Source of the DNA: Enterococcus wangshanyuanii
GTDB lineage: Bacteria > Bacillota > Bacilli > Lactobacillales > Enterococcaceae
Length of the DNA stretch: 64,000 nt
NCBI RefSeq assembly: GCF_002197645.1
Contig: NZ_CP021874.1
Coordinates: 2,728,001 to 2,792,000, forward strand
Direction of reading: 5' to 3'
In this document: positions 1 through 8,560 of the stretch, in pieces
How the letters are laid out: each line of letters opens with the position of its first letter
Numbering within the stretch: position 1 is the first letter of the stretch
Translations under genes and position numbers: made by a program
The notes under the pieces: model-generated
What the model saw: the letters and a program-made list of their open reading frames with translations, nothing else
What the model was told of the DNA's origin: nothing
Databases searched by the model: none

Positions 1-800
1 GGCTGCTAAAAGAAATGACTTTGCCTTGGGAAGAAATTAAGATACCGGCGATCGCAGAGGACAATGATCTCTTAGGCAGAGAACCAGGTGAAGCATTAGC
101 TCCAGAAATAGGTAAAGATGTTGAATGGGCGAACAAAACGAAAGCAGTCACTGGATCAAGAGGTTGGGCTGCACTTTATCAGCAGCGACCAACACCAGCT
201 GGTGGTAATGTGTTCAAACGTTCATGGATTAAATTCTATGTTCCTTCTTTAGAAAAGAAAACAGAGCTAGGGCTTGGCGATGATGTAATCATATTGCCAC
301 GCCTTTTTGATCGTCAAGCACAATCATGGGATTGCACATTTAAAGATACCGATTCATCTGACTTTGTTTCTGGCCAAGTATGGGGGAAGAAGCGAGCAGA
401 TTTCTATTTGCTTGATCGTTACCATGAAAGAATGGGAATTGTCGAAACTATGAAGGCTATTAAGCACATGACATCAAAATGGCCAAAAGCTCGTGGAATT
501 TACATTGAGGATAAAGCTAATGGTACTGCAGTAATTGAAATGCTAAAAACAAAGATTTCTGGTATTGTTCCAATCAATCCAGAAGGAGGTAAGGAAGTCA
601 GAGCTAATGCAGTTGCTCCTTATTGGGAAGCAGGAAACGTTTATCTACCACATCCTTTGATTGCTCCATGGGTTAATGATTACGTTGAAGAACTAGTAGC
701 GTTCCCTAACGCAGAGAATGACGATGATGTTGATAGCATGACACAAGCGCTCAATAAGATGGCAGGTAAAACCAGTTTGAGAGAGAGGTATCTAGAATGA
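1..800 (+). CDS. terL: Phage terminase large subunit, C-terminal part (5' end outside window)
   Basis: This is the packaging motor's nuclease half, which cuts concatemeric phage DNA at headful. The open frame enters from the left edge (first full codon at position 3), so the ATPase half and the real start are outside the window. Visible are the YQQRP segment that commonly precedes the nuclease domain, an acidic pair around SWDCTFKDTDSSD, and the later IYIEDKANG motif, which supply the metal-binding acids of an RNase H-like fold. A portal gene follows after one small inserted gene, the usual terminase-portal order. The Met at position 15 is internal to the protein. Confidence 0.93.
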   Translation, partial: LLKEMTLPWEEIKIPAIAEDNDLLGREPGEALAPEIGKDVEWANKTKAVTGSRGWAALYQQRPTPAGGNVFKRSWIKFYVPSLEKKTELGLGDDVIILPRLFDRQAQSWDCTFKDTDSSDFVSGQVWGKKRADFYLLDRYHERMGIVETMKAIKHMTSKWPKARGIYIEDKANGTAVIEMLKTKISGIVPINPEGGKEVRANAVAPYWEAGNVYLPHPLIAPWVNDYVEELVAFPNAENDDDVDSMTQALNKMAGKTSLRERYLE

Positions 801-861
801 AAAGTATCAGCTTCCACTTCACTTGAAATTTTGGTATCATCATTCTAAAGGAGTGATATAT

Positions 862-1491
862 TTGACAAGAGATCAATATGTAGAGTCCGTTAGAGTGATG
901 ATGGATAATCAAGATAGGTATTTTATGTGGTTTTTAGGTATATTAGGCGTGGTATTAGTATTTGTAGGAATTCTACAGTGGAGGCTATCAAGTAACCAAA
1001 TTAAAAAGATTACAACTGATGCTAAAGAAGAAGCTAGGAAAGAGATCATGGAAGAACTAACAAAAAACTACGGAATCAAAAGTATTAATACTTTATTATC
1101 TAAATCTAAAGAGTTTGAAGAAAAAATTACTAAAATTAGTAACTCTTTAGAAATGCTTGATTTTGAGAAGAGAAGATCAGAAGAGCTACAATTTTATAAT
1201 GATCTACGTGAAATTCCAAAGACAGAAAATTGTACTTATGAGCTGCTTATGCTTCTAGCTACTCATTCGATTTATGTGTCTAAAGATGAGTTTGACATAG
1301 TTGCATTTGTTGAGGCTGCAAATAGAGACCAAATAGTAAGAGGTTTGGAGATGCAGGAAGATACGTTCGGATTTAGAGAATATATAAATGAATTACACAA
1401 AATGGAAAATCGTTCAAATGGTCCAAAAATAGAAGGTTACATTAATTCTATTGAAAAAATATATGCTGATAAACTGGAAGCTAGACGTTAG
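862..1491 (+). CDS. Membrane-anchored coiled-coil protein, likely phage moron
   Basis: The function is not recognised. The TTG at 862 is preferred because AAGGAGTGA lies just before it; an earlier in-frame TTG at 823 has no ribosome binding site. The 209-residue product has one hydrophobic segment near residues 15-38 (FMWFLGILGVVLVFVG), then a charged helical, probably coiled-coil cytoplasmic part. It sits between terminase and portal genes that normally adjoin, so it is probably a late-acquired accessory gene. It could be a lysogeny or exclusion factor, but nothing in the sequence proves that. Confidence 0.7.
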   Translation: MTRDQYVESVRVMMDNQDRYFMWFLGILGVVLVFVGILQWRLSSNQIKKITTDAKEEARKEIMEELTKNYGIKSINTLLSKSKEFEEKITKISNSLEMLDFEKRRSEELQFYNDLREIPKTENCTYELLMLLATHSIYVSKDEFDIVAFVEAANRDQIVRGLEMQEDTFGFREYINELHKMENRSNGPKIEGYINSIEKIYADKLEARR

Positions 1492-1528
1492 TCAAGCTTC
1501 TTTATTTTTGATTTAAGGCGGTGAGAAC

Positions 1529-2920
1529 TTGGGAAGTGTAAAACAACAAGCAAAGTTACTAAAGCTAGACGGAAAAGAATTCCGCAATGATTTTATGGTG
1601 GGAAATGGTAAAGGCTATGGGAAAGATTCTCTTACTCGTCAAAGACCAGGAGCAGCAAAGATGCTTTCTATTGCTGACTTAGAAAATCTCTATAAATCAA
1701 ACTCAATGGCCAAAAATATTGTTGATATTCCAGCTGAGGATCTAACACGTAGCGGATGGACAATCAAGATGGAAGATGAAAAGCTGAAGGCTTTGTATGA
1801 ATCTAAGCTAAGGCAACTCAAAACTAAAGACAGATTGCAAAAACTATTTATGTATGAACGATTATATGGTGATGGATTTGTCAGTATTGGGATCATATCC
1901 AGCAATAAATTTGAAATGAGTGAACCAGTAGATACGAAATCTATAAAAAGTATTCCATATCTAAGTGCTTTCTCTGGTAAAAAGATTAGTAATAGGATTG
2001 TAAACGAAGATGTATTTAGTCCGAATTATGGGCAAATTGAGTCATTTCAGATTAATAATAGGCAGAGTACAAAGGTAGAGCTACTACATTCCTATAAAGT
2101 ACAGCAATCAATCGAAGTCCATCATTCTAGGGTCTTACATCAACAAGACATGCGATTTGAGGATGAACTAGAGGGTACTTCTTTGTTAGAAAATCTCTAT
2201 GACATCTTAACGGTTGTTGATACATCGATCTGGTCAGTGGGACAAATTCTTTATGATTATATCTTCAAAGTTTTTAAATCCAAAGATGTTACAGGACTTA
2301 GTAAAGAGGAAAAAGTAGAGCTAGCAATGGTAATGGACTACAAGTTCCGTACTGAAGCTTTGGCAATTATAGATGCAGAAGAAAGTTTAGGAAAAGAAAG
2401 TTCTCAGGTATCTGGCATCGGTGATCTATTAGATTTTGTCTGGGATTATTTAGCAGGAGCTGCACGAATGCCTAAGACTGTATTAAAAGGGCAAGAAGGT
2501 GGAACAGTAACAGGTGCCCAATACGATGTGATGAACTATTATTCACGTATTGCAGCAATGCAGGAAAATCAACTAAGACCTCATTTAGAATATCTAATGA
2601 GGTTATTAATGTGGGCAGAAGATGAATGCGGTGGTCCTATTGATCCTGATTCTATCGAATGGTCTATTGAATTCAATCCGTTGTGGAATGTGGATAGCAA
2701 AACGGATGCAGATATCCGTAAATTAACAGCCGAAACGGATAAAATTTACATCGAAACAGGTGTCAATGATCCAGATGAGGTACGTGAAGCCCGTTTTGGT
2801 CGTTTTGGAGTAACGGAGACATCAAAATTCAACGCTGATAGCTTGTCTGAGGATGAATTAGAAGCAATGGCTAAAATAGTCTATGAGAAGTACCAAAAGG
2901 ACAGGAACAATGGCAAATAG
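1529..2920 (+). CDS. Phage portal protein (DUF1073-type)
   Basis: This is the dodecameric ring at the capsid vertex through which DNA enters and leaves. The 463-residue length, the early segment LYKSNSMAKNIVDIPAEDLTRSG and the later GTVTGAQYDVMNYYSRIAAMQENQLRPHLE are typical of the DUF1073 portal family in contractile-tailed phages. It starts at TTG 1529 after AAGGCGGTGAG. Its 3' end overlaps the minor head gene, as expected for coupled translation. Some automated pipelines attach an anti-CBASS Acb1 label to this family; position and length here argue for portal. Confidence 0.88.
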   Translation: MGSVKQQAKLLKLDGKEFRNDFMVGNGKGYGKDSLTRQRPGAAKMLSIADLENLYKSNSMAKNIVDIPAEDLTRSGWTIKMEDEKLKALYESKLRQLKTKDRLQKLFMYERLYGDGFVSIGIISSNKFEMSEPVDTKSIKSIPYLSAFSGKKISNRIVNEDVFSPNYGQIESFQINNRQSTKVELLHSYKVQQSIEVHHSRVLHQQDMRFEDELEGTSLLENLYDILTVVDTSIWSVGQILYDYIFKVFKSKDVTGLSKEEKVELAMVMDYKFRTEALAIIDAEESLGKESSQVSGIGDLLDFVWDYLAGAARMPKTVLKGQEGGTVTGAQYDVMNYYSRIAAMQENQLRPHLEYLMRLLMWAEDECGGPIDPDSIEWSIEFNPLWNVDSKTDADIRKLTAETDKIYIETGVNDPDEVREARFGRFGVTETSKFNADSLSEDELEAMAKIVYEKYQKDRNNGK

Positions 2921-3704
2921 AGTAAAAACACGCTATCCATTAAGAATCGAACAAAGTTACGGAAGAAATATTTCAAATCTTATTAATGAGATTGGGAAAA
3001 TTACTTTAAATGAGTTTGATCAGACCTTATCAGCAGATATTGATAAGGAACGTCTGAAAAAAGACGATCGTTTTATACAAGATGGACTGCTGGACGTTGC
3101 TAATAAGCTCATAAAGAAAGTTAAAGTATTATCTTTAGGCGCTTTGGGCAATACGGATGCCAATAAGATAGCCACAAAATATTTGAACGGCGTTAATACT
3201 TTCAGTAAATCGAATGTCAATTCTCAGCTATCTGCAAAAGGTATTAATCCGTTGGAAAAAGAGTCATGGCTAAAGGAATACATGAAAAGTAAAATAGCTG
3301 AAAACGTCAGCTACATTACTAACATTCGCGATGAATATACAACTAAGTTTGAACAAATCATCTATCGAGGTGTTACTAGCGGTCAATCATCAAAAGACAT
3401 GAGAGATGAACTAGTCAATTTAGTTGGAATCACAGAAAGTCGAGCTCAATTTATCGCTCGTGATCAAACAGGCACTATTTTGGGTCAGATGAACGCCCAA
3501 AGACATCAACGAGCAGGGCTTATTGCATTTATCTGGTCAGATAGTGGAGATGAACGTGTAAGACAATCACACCACGAACGGAATGGAAAAATCTATTATT
3601 ATGCCGATGATCCATTATTGCCCGGTACTGATTACGGATGCCGTTGTGTTGCAGAACCGCTAGATGAAAAAGAAATAGAGGAATACTTGAAAGGAGGGAT
3701 GTAA
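2910..3704 (+). CDS. Phage minor head protein (Mu gpF/SPP1 gp7-like)
   Basis: This minor capsid protein sits near the portal and probably helps early head assembly. The start at ATG 2910 follows AAGGACAGG and overlaps the portal stop by 11 bases; the frame is open further upstream without a better site. The 264-residue product is helical at the N terminus and ends with the family signature: RAQFIARDQTG, an Arg/His segment (QRHQRAG), WSDSGDERVRQSH, and DDPLLPGTDYGCRC. It directly follows the portal gene, as in Mu- and SPP1-like gene orders. Confidence 0.88.
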   Translation: MANRVKTRYPLRIEQSYGRNISNLINEIGKITLNEFDQTLSADIDKERLKKDDRFIQDGLLDVANKLIKKVKVLSLGALGNTDANKIATKYLNGVNTFSKSNVNSQLSAKGINPLEKESWLKEYMKSKIAENVSYITNIRDEYTTKFEQIIYRGVTSGQSSKDMRDELVNLVGITESRAQFIARDQTGTILGQMNAQRHQRAGLIAFIWSDSGDERVRQSHHERNGKIYYYADDPLLPGTDYGCRCVAEPLDEKEIEEYLKGGM

Positions 3705-3705
3705 A

Positions 3706-3936
3706 TTGGCTAAGTCAGCAACTAAGAGTGAGACAAAGAAAAAAGAAGTTACAGAAACCGTTGAAGCTGCATTGATTACGGAAGAAAAACCTAGCAAAAC
3801 AACTCACACTGTATCAGAAAATGAAACATTATCAGAAATTGCTACTAAGTATCGATTATCTTTAAACCGACTGTTAAAACTGAACGAATTATCAAGTCCA
3901 GATGTTGCAGTAGGTACGCAATTAGTAGTTGAGTAA
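3706..3936 (+). CDS. Small LysM-domain protein in the head module
   Basis: The 76-residue product starts at TTG 3706, one base after the minor head stop, with AAAGGAGGG just upstream. After a Lys/Glu/Thr-rich leader of about 34 residues it has one LysM-like domain (THTVSENETLSEIATKYRLS through VGTQLVVE). LysM binds N-acetylglucosamine glycans. There is no signal peptide or membrane segment. A LysM protein placed between head genes is unusual; it could be a small decoration protein, but its presence in the virion is only inferred. Confidence 0.8.
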   Translation: MAKSATKSETKKKEVTETVEAALITEEKPSKTTHTVSENETLSEIATKYRLSLNRLLKLNELSSPDVAVGTQLVVE

Positions 3937-3952
3937 GAATTGAGGTGTAAAT

Positions 3953-5056
3953 ATGGTCATTCGATATGACAAAGCTCTCATCCAAGACTTTAAAGAGACG
4001 GATGGGGGCTATTTGACGATCTCTGCTTGTCCAATTACTAGACCAGGGGTTTTTCCTTATCGTAGGTCTGACGGTGGAGTATCGATGGAAGCTAAACTTC
4101 CAGAAGAACTGTTTTCATCTGCTACTGTTGTCTCTGCTAACGCAAAGCCAATGACCGATGACCATCCTAATGAGCCTGTAACCATAGATAATTACAGTAA
4201 ATATGCTAAGGGTATGACTCATAATGATGCAACGATCAAGGATAACAAACTAGCTATCTCATTTACTATTACTGATTCAGACACCATTAAGAAAATTCGT
4301 GACGGGAAAAGGGAGCTTAGTATTGGTTTTCAAGCAGATGTAAAACAGGAACAAGGCATTTATGACGGAATGCATTATGATTCTGTACAGCGAAATATGC
4401 GTATCAATCATATTGCACTAGTCGATGAAGGTCGTGCTGGTCCAGAAGTTGCTATTCGTGGTGACTCTGTGGCTTTCATGATAGATAGTAAAGACAATAA
4501 ACAATCAGGAGGAACGAACATGCCAGTATTAAGAATTGACAATAAGGATTACGAAGTTGATCCAGTGATTAAAGCTAATTATGATGCGATGGAAGCGAAA
4601 CTGGATGCAGCAGAGCAAAAAGCAAGTAATGTGGAAGCCATTGAAGGGCAACGTGATGCATTACAAGCACAGGTTGATAACTTAACAACAGAATTAACTG
4701 CAGCAAAGGAAAAAGAGATCACAGGTGATGCTTTAGACAAAATGATTCAAGGTCGTGTGGATTTAGTGGCCAAAGCAACATCATTTTTAGGGGATTCTTT
4801 TGATTTCAGCGGTAAAAGTGATCGTGAGGTAAAAGAGGCTGTTATCACCAAAGCAAATAAAGACTTTAAAGGTGATGGAAAATCTGATGATTACATCAAT
4901 GCCTATTTTGATTCTATGTCTGCTCTTGCAAAAGACAAAGGGTTTACCACTGGAGCAGTATTTACAGATGCAAAGGACAAAGAAAAGGAAAAAGAGGCAG
5001 AACTAGAAAAACTCAAAAATAAAAGAATGAACATGAATTCAAAGGAGGAAAAGTAA
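3953..5056 (+). CDS. DUF2213 prohead protease/scaffold fusion
   Basis: It probably matures and scaffolds the prohead. The N-terminal ~170 residues match DUF2213: MTDDHPNEPVT, GKRELSIGFQAD, and MRINHIALVDEGRAGPE, which carry the His/Ser pattern expected of a herpesvirus-type assemblin protease. The C-terminal ~190 residues are a Lys/Glu/Ala-rich coiled coil (QRDALQAQVDNLTTELTAAKE) typical of scaffolding. The 367-residue fusion is the usual size. A possible internal start, the Met at 4520 after AGGAGGAACGAAC, could produce free scaffold, as in other phages with nested protease/scaffold genes. Confidence 0.87.
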   Translation: MVIRYDKALIQDFKETDGGYLTISACPITRPGVFPYRRSDGGVSMEAKLPEELFSSATVVSANAKPMTDDHPNEPVTIDNYSKYAKGMTHNDATIKDNKLAISFTITDSDTIKKIRDGKRELSIGFQADVKQEQGIYDGMHYDSVQRNMRINHIALVDEGRAGPEVAIRGDSVAFMIDSKDNKQSGGTNMPVLRIDNKDYEVDPVIKANYDAMEAKLDAAEQKASNVEAIEGQRDALQAQVDNLTTELTAAKEKEITGDALDKMIQGRVDLVAKATSFLGDSFDFSGKSDREVKEAVITKANKDFKGDGKSDDYINAYFDSMSALAKDKGFTTGAVFTDAKDKEKEKEAELEKLKNKRMNMNSKEEK

Positions 5057-5497
5057 ATGACCATTCCATATCCTGAAAAATATATGAAAAAAGAACTTGG
5101 TATCGGTAAACGTGCCAATTATCAAGATGTAGAAGTCAACACCAAATTTTCAAGTGAAAAAATTCCATTTGGTTCGCCAGTTGAAGCAGAAGAAGACAAA
5201 GTGAAAGTATTGGCAGACGGCAGATTTTATGGTGTAGCTATGGCAGATAATTATTCTGACGAAATTCCTTATGATAATGGTGAAAAAGTTGGACAATACA
5301 CAGTCGATAAACCAGTGCCGATTTTGCGAAAAGGTGCTATTTGGGTTAAAGCTAGCGAAGATGTTAAAGAATCTGAACCAGCTGCAGCTACAGCTACGGG
5401 ATTTAAAGTTGCAACTGCAAGTGATCCTATTGTAGGTGTCTTTGAATCGACGGCACAAGCTGGTGGATTAGTAGTGATTAAAATTAACTTACCATAA
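5057..5497 (+). CDS. Structural cement protein (Gp24-like)
   Basis: This capsid-stabilising protein has 146 residues and starts at the ATG immediately after the scaffold stop, with AAAGGAGGAAA in front. The sequence is beta-rich (GSPVEAEEDKVKVLADGRFYGVAMAD, VPILRKGAIWVKA, DPIVGVFEST), resembling the small cement/decoration proteins encoded between scaffold and capsid in DUF2213/DUF2184-type phages. Assignment rests on gene order plus this beta-strand pattern. Confidence 0.75.
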   Translation: MTIPYPEKYMKKELGIGKRANYQDVEVNTKFSSEKIPFGSPVEAEEDKVKVLADGRFYGVAMADNYSDEIPYDNGEKVGQYTVDKPVPILRKGAIWVKASEDVKESEPAAATATGFKVATASDPIVGVFESTAQAGGLVVIKINLP

Positions 5498-5519
5498 CAG
5501 ATAACAGGGAGGAAATAAC

Positions 5520-6398
5520 ATGTCAAACGTAACAACAACTTTAGAAGCACGAGATTTGGAGCATATTGATAAGACGATTTATCAGGCTCCACAAGAAGAA
5601 TTAGTAGCACGTTCAATTTTCAATATTAAGTCAGATGTTCATCCAGGTGCTGAAACCTATGGATATTATGTAATGACTCGATCTGGAGTTGCTAAAATTA
5701 TTGCTAATGGTTCTGATGATATTCCGTTAGTTGACACAGACTTAACTCGTCATCATCAACCAATTTACTCAATTGCGGATGCAGTTAGCTATACTGTTTC
5801 TGAAATTAGACAAGCACAAATGACAGGTAACTCAGTTGATACAACGAAAGTCGATGTTGCAAGACGTGCTATTTCAGAAAAGGAAAATAACATGATCTTC
5901 GTCGGCGATGAATCAGTTAAGCTGAAAGGCGTTGTGAATGCCGATGGAATTCAAGTTATGAATGCTAGTAAGAAGTTCAAGGATGCAACTTCCGAAGAAA
6001 TTGTCGAAATGATTCGTGAAGCTAGAGCCAAAATTACGACGATACCTGGTTATCGTACTGCAAAATTGAAATTAATGGTTTCGCCACAGCAATATGAATT
6101 GCTGAATCGTCGTTACAGTGAATTTGATCCTAGAACTATTTTACAAGTGATTGAAGGTCATAAATGGTTCAGTTCGATTGATCCTGTTGCTGATTTAGAG
6201 AACCAAGGAACAGCAAAATCAGACTGCTTACTAATTATGGATGTAACACCTTTAACATGTGAAATTTTGATTCCTATGGATATCACACGTCATCAAGAAG
6301 AATATGCATCAATGAAGTGGAAAGTTCCTTTTGAAGAACGTTGCGGCGGTGCTTTGATCCGTACACCGTATGCAATTATTAGAGTAGATGGAATTTAG
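5520..6398 (+). CDS. Major capsid protein (DUF2184-type, HK97 fold expected)
   Basis: This 292-residue product should form the icosahedral shell. It begins at ATG 5520 after GGGAGGAAATAAC, a strong site that fits the most abundant virion protein. It lies after protease/scaffold and cement genes and before the neck genes. Characteristic stretches are VARSIFNIKSDVHPGAETYGYYVMTR near the N terminus and the C-terminal EEYASMKWKVPFEERCGGALIRTP. Some databases group this family with encapsulin-like shells; the phage context makes capsid the right call. Confidence 0.88.
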   Translation: MSNVTTTLEARDLEHIDKTIYQAPQEELVARSIFNIKSDVHPGAETYGYYVMTRSGVAKIIANGSDDIPLVDTDLTRHHQPIYSIADAVSYTVSEIRQAQMTGNSVDTTKVDVARRAISEKENNMIFVGDESVKLKGVVNADGIQVMNASKKFKDATSEEIVEMIREARAKITTIPGYRTAKLKLMVSPQQYELLNRRYSEFDPRTILQVIEGHKWFSSIDPVADLENQGTAKSDCLLIMDVTPLTCEILIPMDITRHQEEYASMKWKVPFEERCGGALIRTPYAIIRVDGI

Positions 6399-6406
6399 GG
6401 GGTGAA

Positions 6407-6796
6407 ATGATAATGATTGTTAAAAATAATGGTAACTACATCCGTCATATCGGCGGAGTTATGCTGATTCCGGGAGTAAATAATCTAGATGAAAGTGATT
6501 CTAAGCGATTTGAAGAAGATATGAGTCTTGCTTTGAATAAGAAGCTAGTTGATTCAAAAGAAATTGAATTTACTAGCAGCGGAAGTGGAAAATCTGTAGA
6601 CTCTATTACAGATATGAAAGTTCCTGAAGCGTCAGAACTAATCCAAGATACATTTAGTCTGGAGCTTTTAGAACAATGGATTCAAGATGAAAATAATAGT
6701 AAAAAACCACGAACTAGTATCATTAATCAACTAGAAAATCGAATTGAAGAAATTAAGAACCCTCCAGCTGATGATATTGTTGATCCAGAAAATTAG
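6407..6796 (+). CDS. Head/neck-region protein of unknown detail
   Basis: The 129-residue protein follows the capsid gene by eight bases after AGGGGGTGA. ATG 6407 lies very close to that site, and ATG 6413 would be better spaced. The first ~45 residues (VKNNGNYIRHIGGVMLIPGVNNLDE) form a small beta-rich motif, followed by a charged, probably helical tail ending PPADDIVDPEN. Proteins at this position are often adaptor or decoration-like, but no specific family was recognised. Confidence 0.65.
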   Translation: MIMIVKNNGNYIRHIGGVMLIPGVNNLDESDSKRFEEDMSLALNKKLVDSKEIEFTSSGSGKSVDSITDMKVPEASELIQDTFSLELLEQWIQDENNSKKPRTSIINQLENRIEEIKNPPADDIVDPEN

Positions 6797-6808
6797 GGGG
6801 TTTTTAAT

Positions 6809-7150
6809 TTGTCTAAAAGTACTGTTCAAAATGTGAGATTAACAGCTGCTGAATTGACAGGTGTAAGCGATGATGCGATTAAATTGTTCATCGATGATGC
6901 TTGGACAGAAGTCTCTACAAAGAAATTTCCAGAGAATATGCAGGAAAAAGCGTGTCGTTTCTTGGCTTGTCATTTGGCTGTGCTAAACAACCAGAACACG
7001 AAGTCGGAACAAATCGGTTCTCTGAAAAAAGAGTATTCAGGCTTTCATTCCACCTTTACGGACTTAAAACGTACGGTATACGGTCAAGAGTACCGCCGAA
7101 TGCTTGATGAATATGTCACAAGCAATGGAATTACTTTGGTGGTGGTCTAA
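6809..7150 (+). CDS. Head-tail connector protein (DUF4054-like)
   Basis: This is probably the portal adaptor. The 113-residue helical protein starts at TTG 6809 after GGGGG. It has the family pattern LTAAELTGVSDDAIKLFIDDAW, EKACRFLACHLAVLN and a conserved-looking SLKKEYSGFHSTF segment before the C-terminal YRRMLDEY helix. It follows the capsid gene and overlaps the next start by one base (ATGA-type junction), consistent with a neck cluster. Confidence 0.75.
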   Translation: MSKSTVQNVRLTAAELTGVSDDAIKLFIDDAWTEVSTKKFPENMQEKACRFLACHLAVLNNQNTKSEQIGSLKKEYSGFHSTFTDLKRTVYGQEYRRMLDEYVTSNGITLVVV

Positions 7151-7752
7151 TGATTATCAAGGATGAAAATAGTATTCCTAAGCTATTAGAGCAATTGAAT
7201 GATCTCAGCCGTTACTCTTTAGAAATTGGTGTATTCGGTGAAGATGATTCATTTATGGCCATGTTGGCAAATGTTCATGAATTTGGATGCACGATAAGAC
7301 CGAAAGGAAGATATCTAGTCATTCCTTTAGGGAAAAAATACAGAGATAAAAATCCGCGTGACTTTGACTTGTTTTTTATGAAGACAAAAGAAGGTCATGC
7401 TTTTTTAGTACGCAATAAAGGGAAAGAGCAACTTGAATTTGCATATATGCTAGCAGAGCAAGTGGTCATTCCTGAGCGTTCCTTCATTCGATCGACGTTT
7501 GATCAGCAGGAAAAGAGCTGGTCAGACTTTGTGGTCAGATTATTGGGGCAATTGATCAATGGCAAAATAACTGCCATAGAACTTTTTGAAAAGTTAGGTA
7601 TAAGGATCCAAAGAGACATTCAAAAAACGATGAGAGAACTTTCTGATCCGCCTAACTCTCCAATAACCACACAAAACAAAGGTTCAAGTAATCCTCTGAT
7701 TGATACAGGGCGTTTGAGACAATCCGTAACATATAAGGTGGTGAGCCAATAA
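7150..7752 (+). CDS. Neck or tail-completion protein (Mu gpG-like morphogenesis family)
   Basis: The 200-residue protein probably acts at the head-tail joint. It has the pattern common to this group: an early LEIGVFGED, MLANVHEFGCTIRPKGRYLVIP, then VVIPERSFIRSTFDQ, and a C-terminal LIDTGRLRQSVTYKV. This domain order (aligned glycine/proline strand, PxRSFIR, IDTGxLR) is seen in gpG and HK97 gp10 type completion proteins. It overlaps its neighbours by single bases on both sides. Confidence 0.75.
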   Translation: MIIKDENSIPKLLEQLNDLSRYSLEIGVFGEDDSFMAMLANVHEFGCTIRPKGRYLVIPLGKKYRDKNPRDFDLFFMKTKEGHAFLVRNKGKEQLEFAYMLAEQVVIPERSFIRSTFDQQEKSWSDFVVRLLGQLINGKITAIELFEKLGIRIQRDIQKTMRELSDPPNSPITTQNKGSSNPLIDTGRLRQSVTYKVVSQ

Positions 7753-8102
7753 TGGAAAAAATGATGTTCGCTTCACTAGTTGCTGCTTTTGCAGTTGATT
7801 TTACTTTGATTCTTCCTACTGGCAATAAGGGCAAATATATCAAGGGTGAATGGGTACCAGATAATCAAGAACCTGTTGCAACAAAAGGAGCGATTATCCC
7901 ATATGATGATCGTACTATTTATCAGAGTGGAGGTACACTCACGACTAGTGATCGACAGCTGGCTTATGTCGGTGACATCCCGTTAGGCTCCCATATTATT
8001 GATGCGGGTAAGGAATATAAAGTCGAAAGTGAAGAACCATTTCGTGAACACTATGCTGATACAAACCTCTATCGACTGAAAGCGGTGAGTAAAAATGGAT
8101 AA
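7752..8102 (+). CDS. Head-closure/neck protein
   Basis: The 116-residue beta-rich protein starts at ATG 7752 after GGTGGTGAG and overlaps the following gene by eight bases. Its residues (GKYIKGEWVPDNQEPVATKGAIIPYDDRTIYQSGGTLT and IIDAGKEYKVESEEP) resemble small barrel stopper or head-closure proteins at the same place in myovirus-like operons. Function comes from position and size, not from a diagnostic motif. Confidence 0.65.
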   Translation: MEKMMFASLVAAFAVDFTLILPTGNKGKYIKGEWVPDNQEPVATKGAIIPYDDRTIYQSGGTLTTSDRQLAYVGDIPLGSHIIDAGKEYKVESEEPFREHYADTNLYRLKAVSKNG

Positions 8103-8547
8103 TACCTATGATTATGGTTTGCTTGCTGAAAACTTAATTAATCTTGTTGAAGTAGCAACAGAAAAAGAACTGATCGAGGATGCGACAACAGGACCGCAAC
8201 CAAAAAGACCATTCTTTTCTTATTCTATTCCGTCACCGTATCTTCCAATAACTGTGGATATTGTGGATAATGAGCAATTTGAGTTGGTTGTCTCCTTAAA
8301 ATGTCACACAGATTCGACCATTCAAGGCTTGAATTTAGCAACTAGATTGCGAAAGTATCTTACTAGCTTTGAAGGGAAACTATTGTTAAAAGAGAAGGAT
8401 ATGATCCTTGTATCGATAACAAAGGTCGGTAAAAGAGACAATTTTATCAGTATAGAATATGAACGTTTAACAGGCTTTGATGTCCGCTTCCGAGTGCGTG
8501 ATGCATACGTGGATAAAGTACAAGAAATTGAAAATATAGATATTTAG
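8095..8547 (+). CDS. Tail terminator/neck protein
   Basis: The 150-residue protein lies between head-closure and tail-sheath genes, the slot of the tail terminator that caps the tube. It begins at ATG 8095 after GCGGTGAG inside the preceding gene. The alpha/beta pattern, with a charged C-terminal EYERLTGFDVRFRVRDAY, is compatible with that fold. No stronger motif is visible. Confidence 0.62.
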   Translation: MDNTYDYGLLAENLINLVEVATEKELIEDATTGPQPKRPFFSYSIPSPYLPITVDIVDNEQFELVVSLKCHTDSTIQGLNLATRLRKYLTSFEGKLLLKEKDMILVSITKVGKRDNFISIEYERLTGFDVRFRVRDAYVDKVQEIENIDI

Positions 8548-8560
8548 GAGGAATTAATAA

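Noticed and set aside
1529..2920. Portal gene as an anti-CBASS Acb1 protein
   Set aside because: Some automated labels for this family say Acb1, but length, gene order after terminase and before the minor head protein, and portal-like segments show a structural protein. No Acb1 catalytic HxT pair was seen.
5150..5616. Two - strand ORFs over the cement protein
   Set aside because: They are reverse-frame shadows of the structural genes at 5057-6398, with no start signals.
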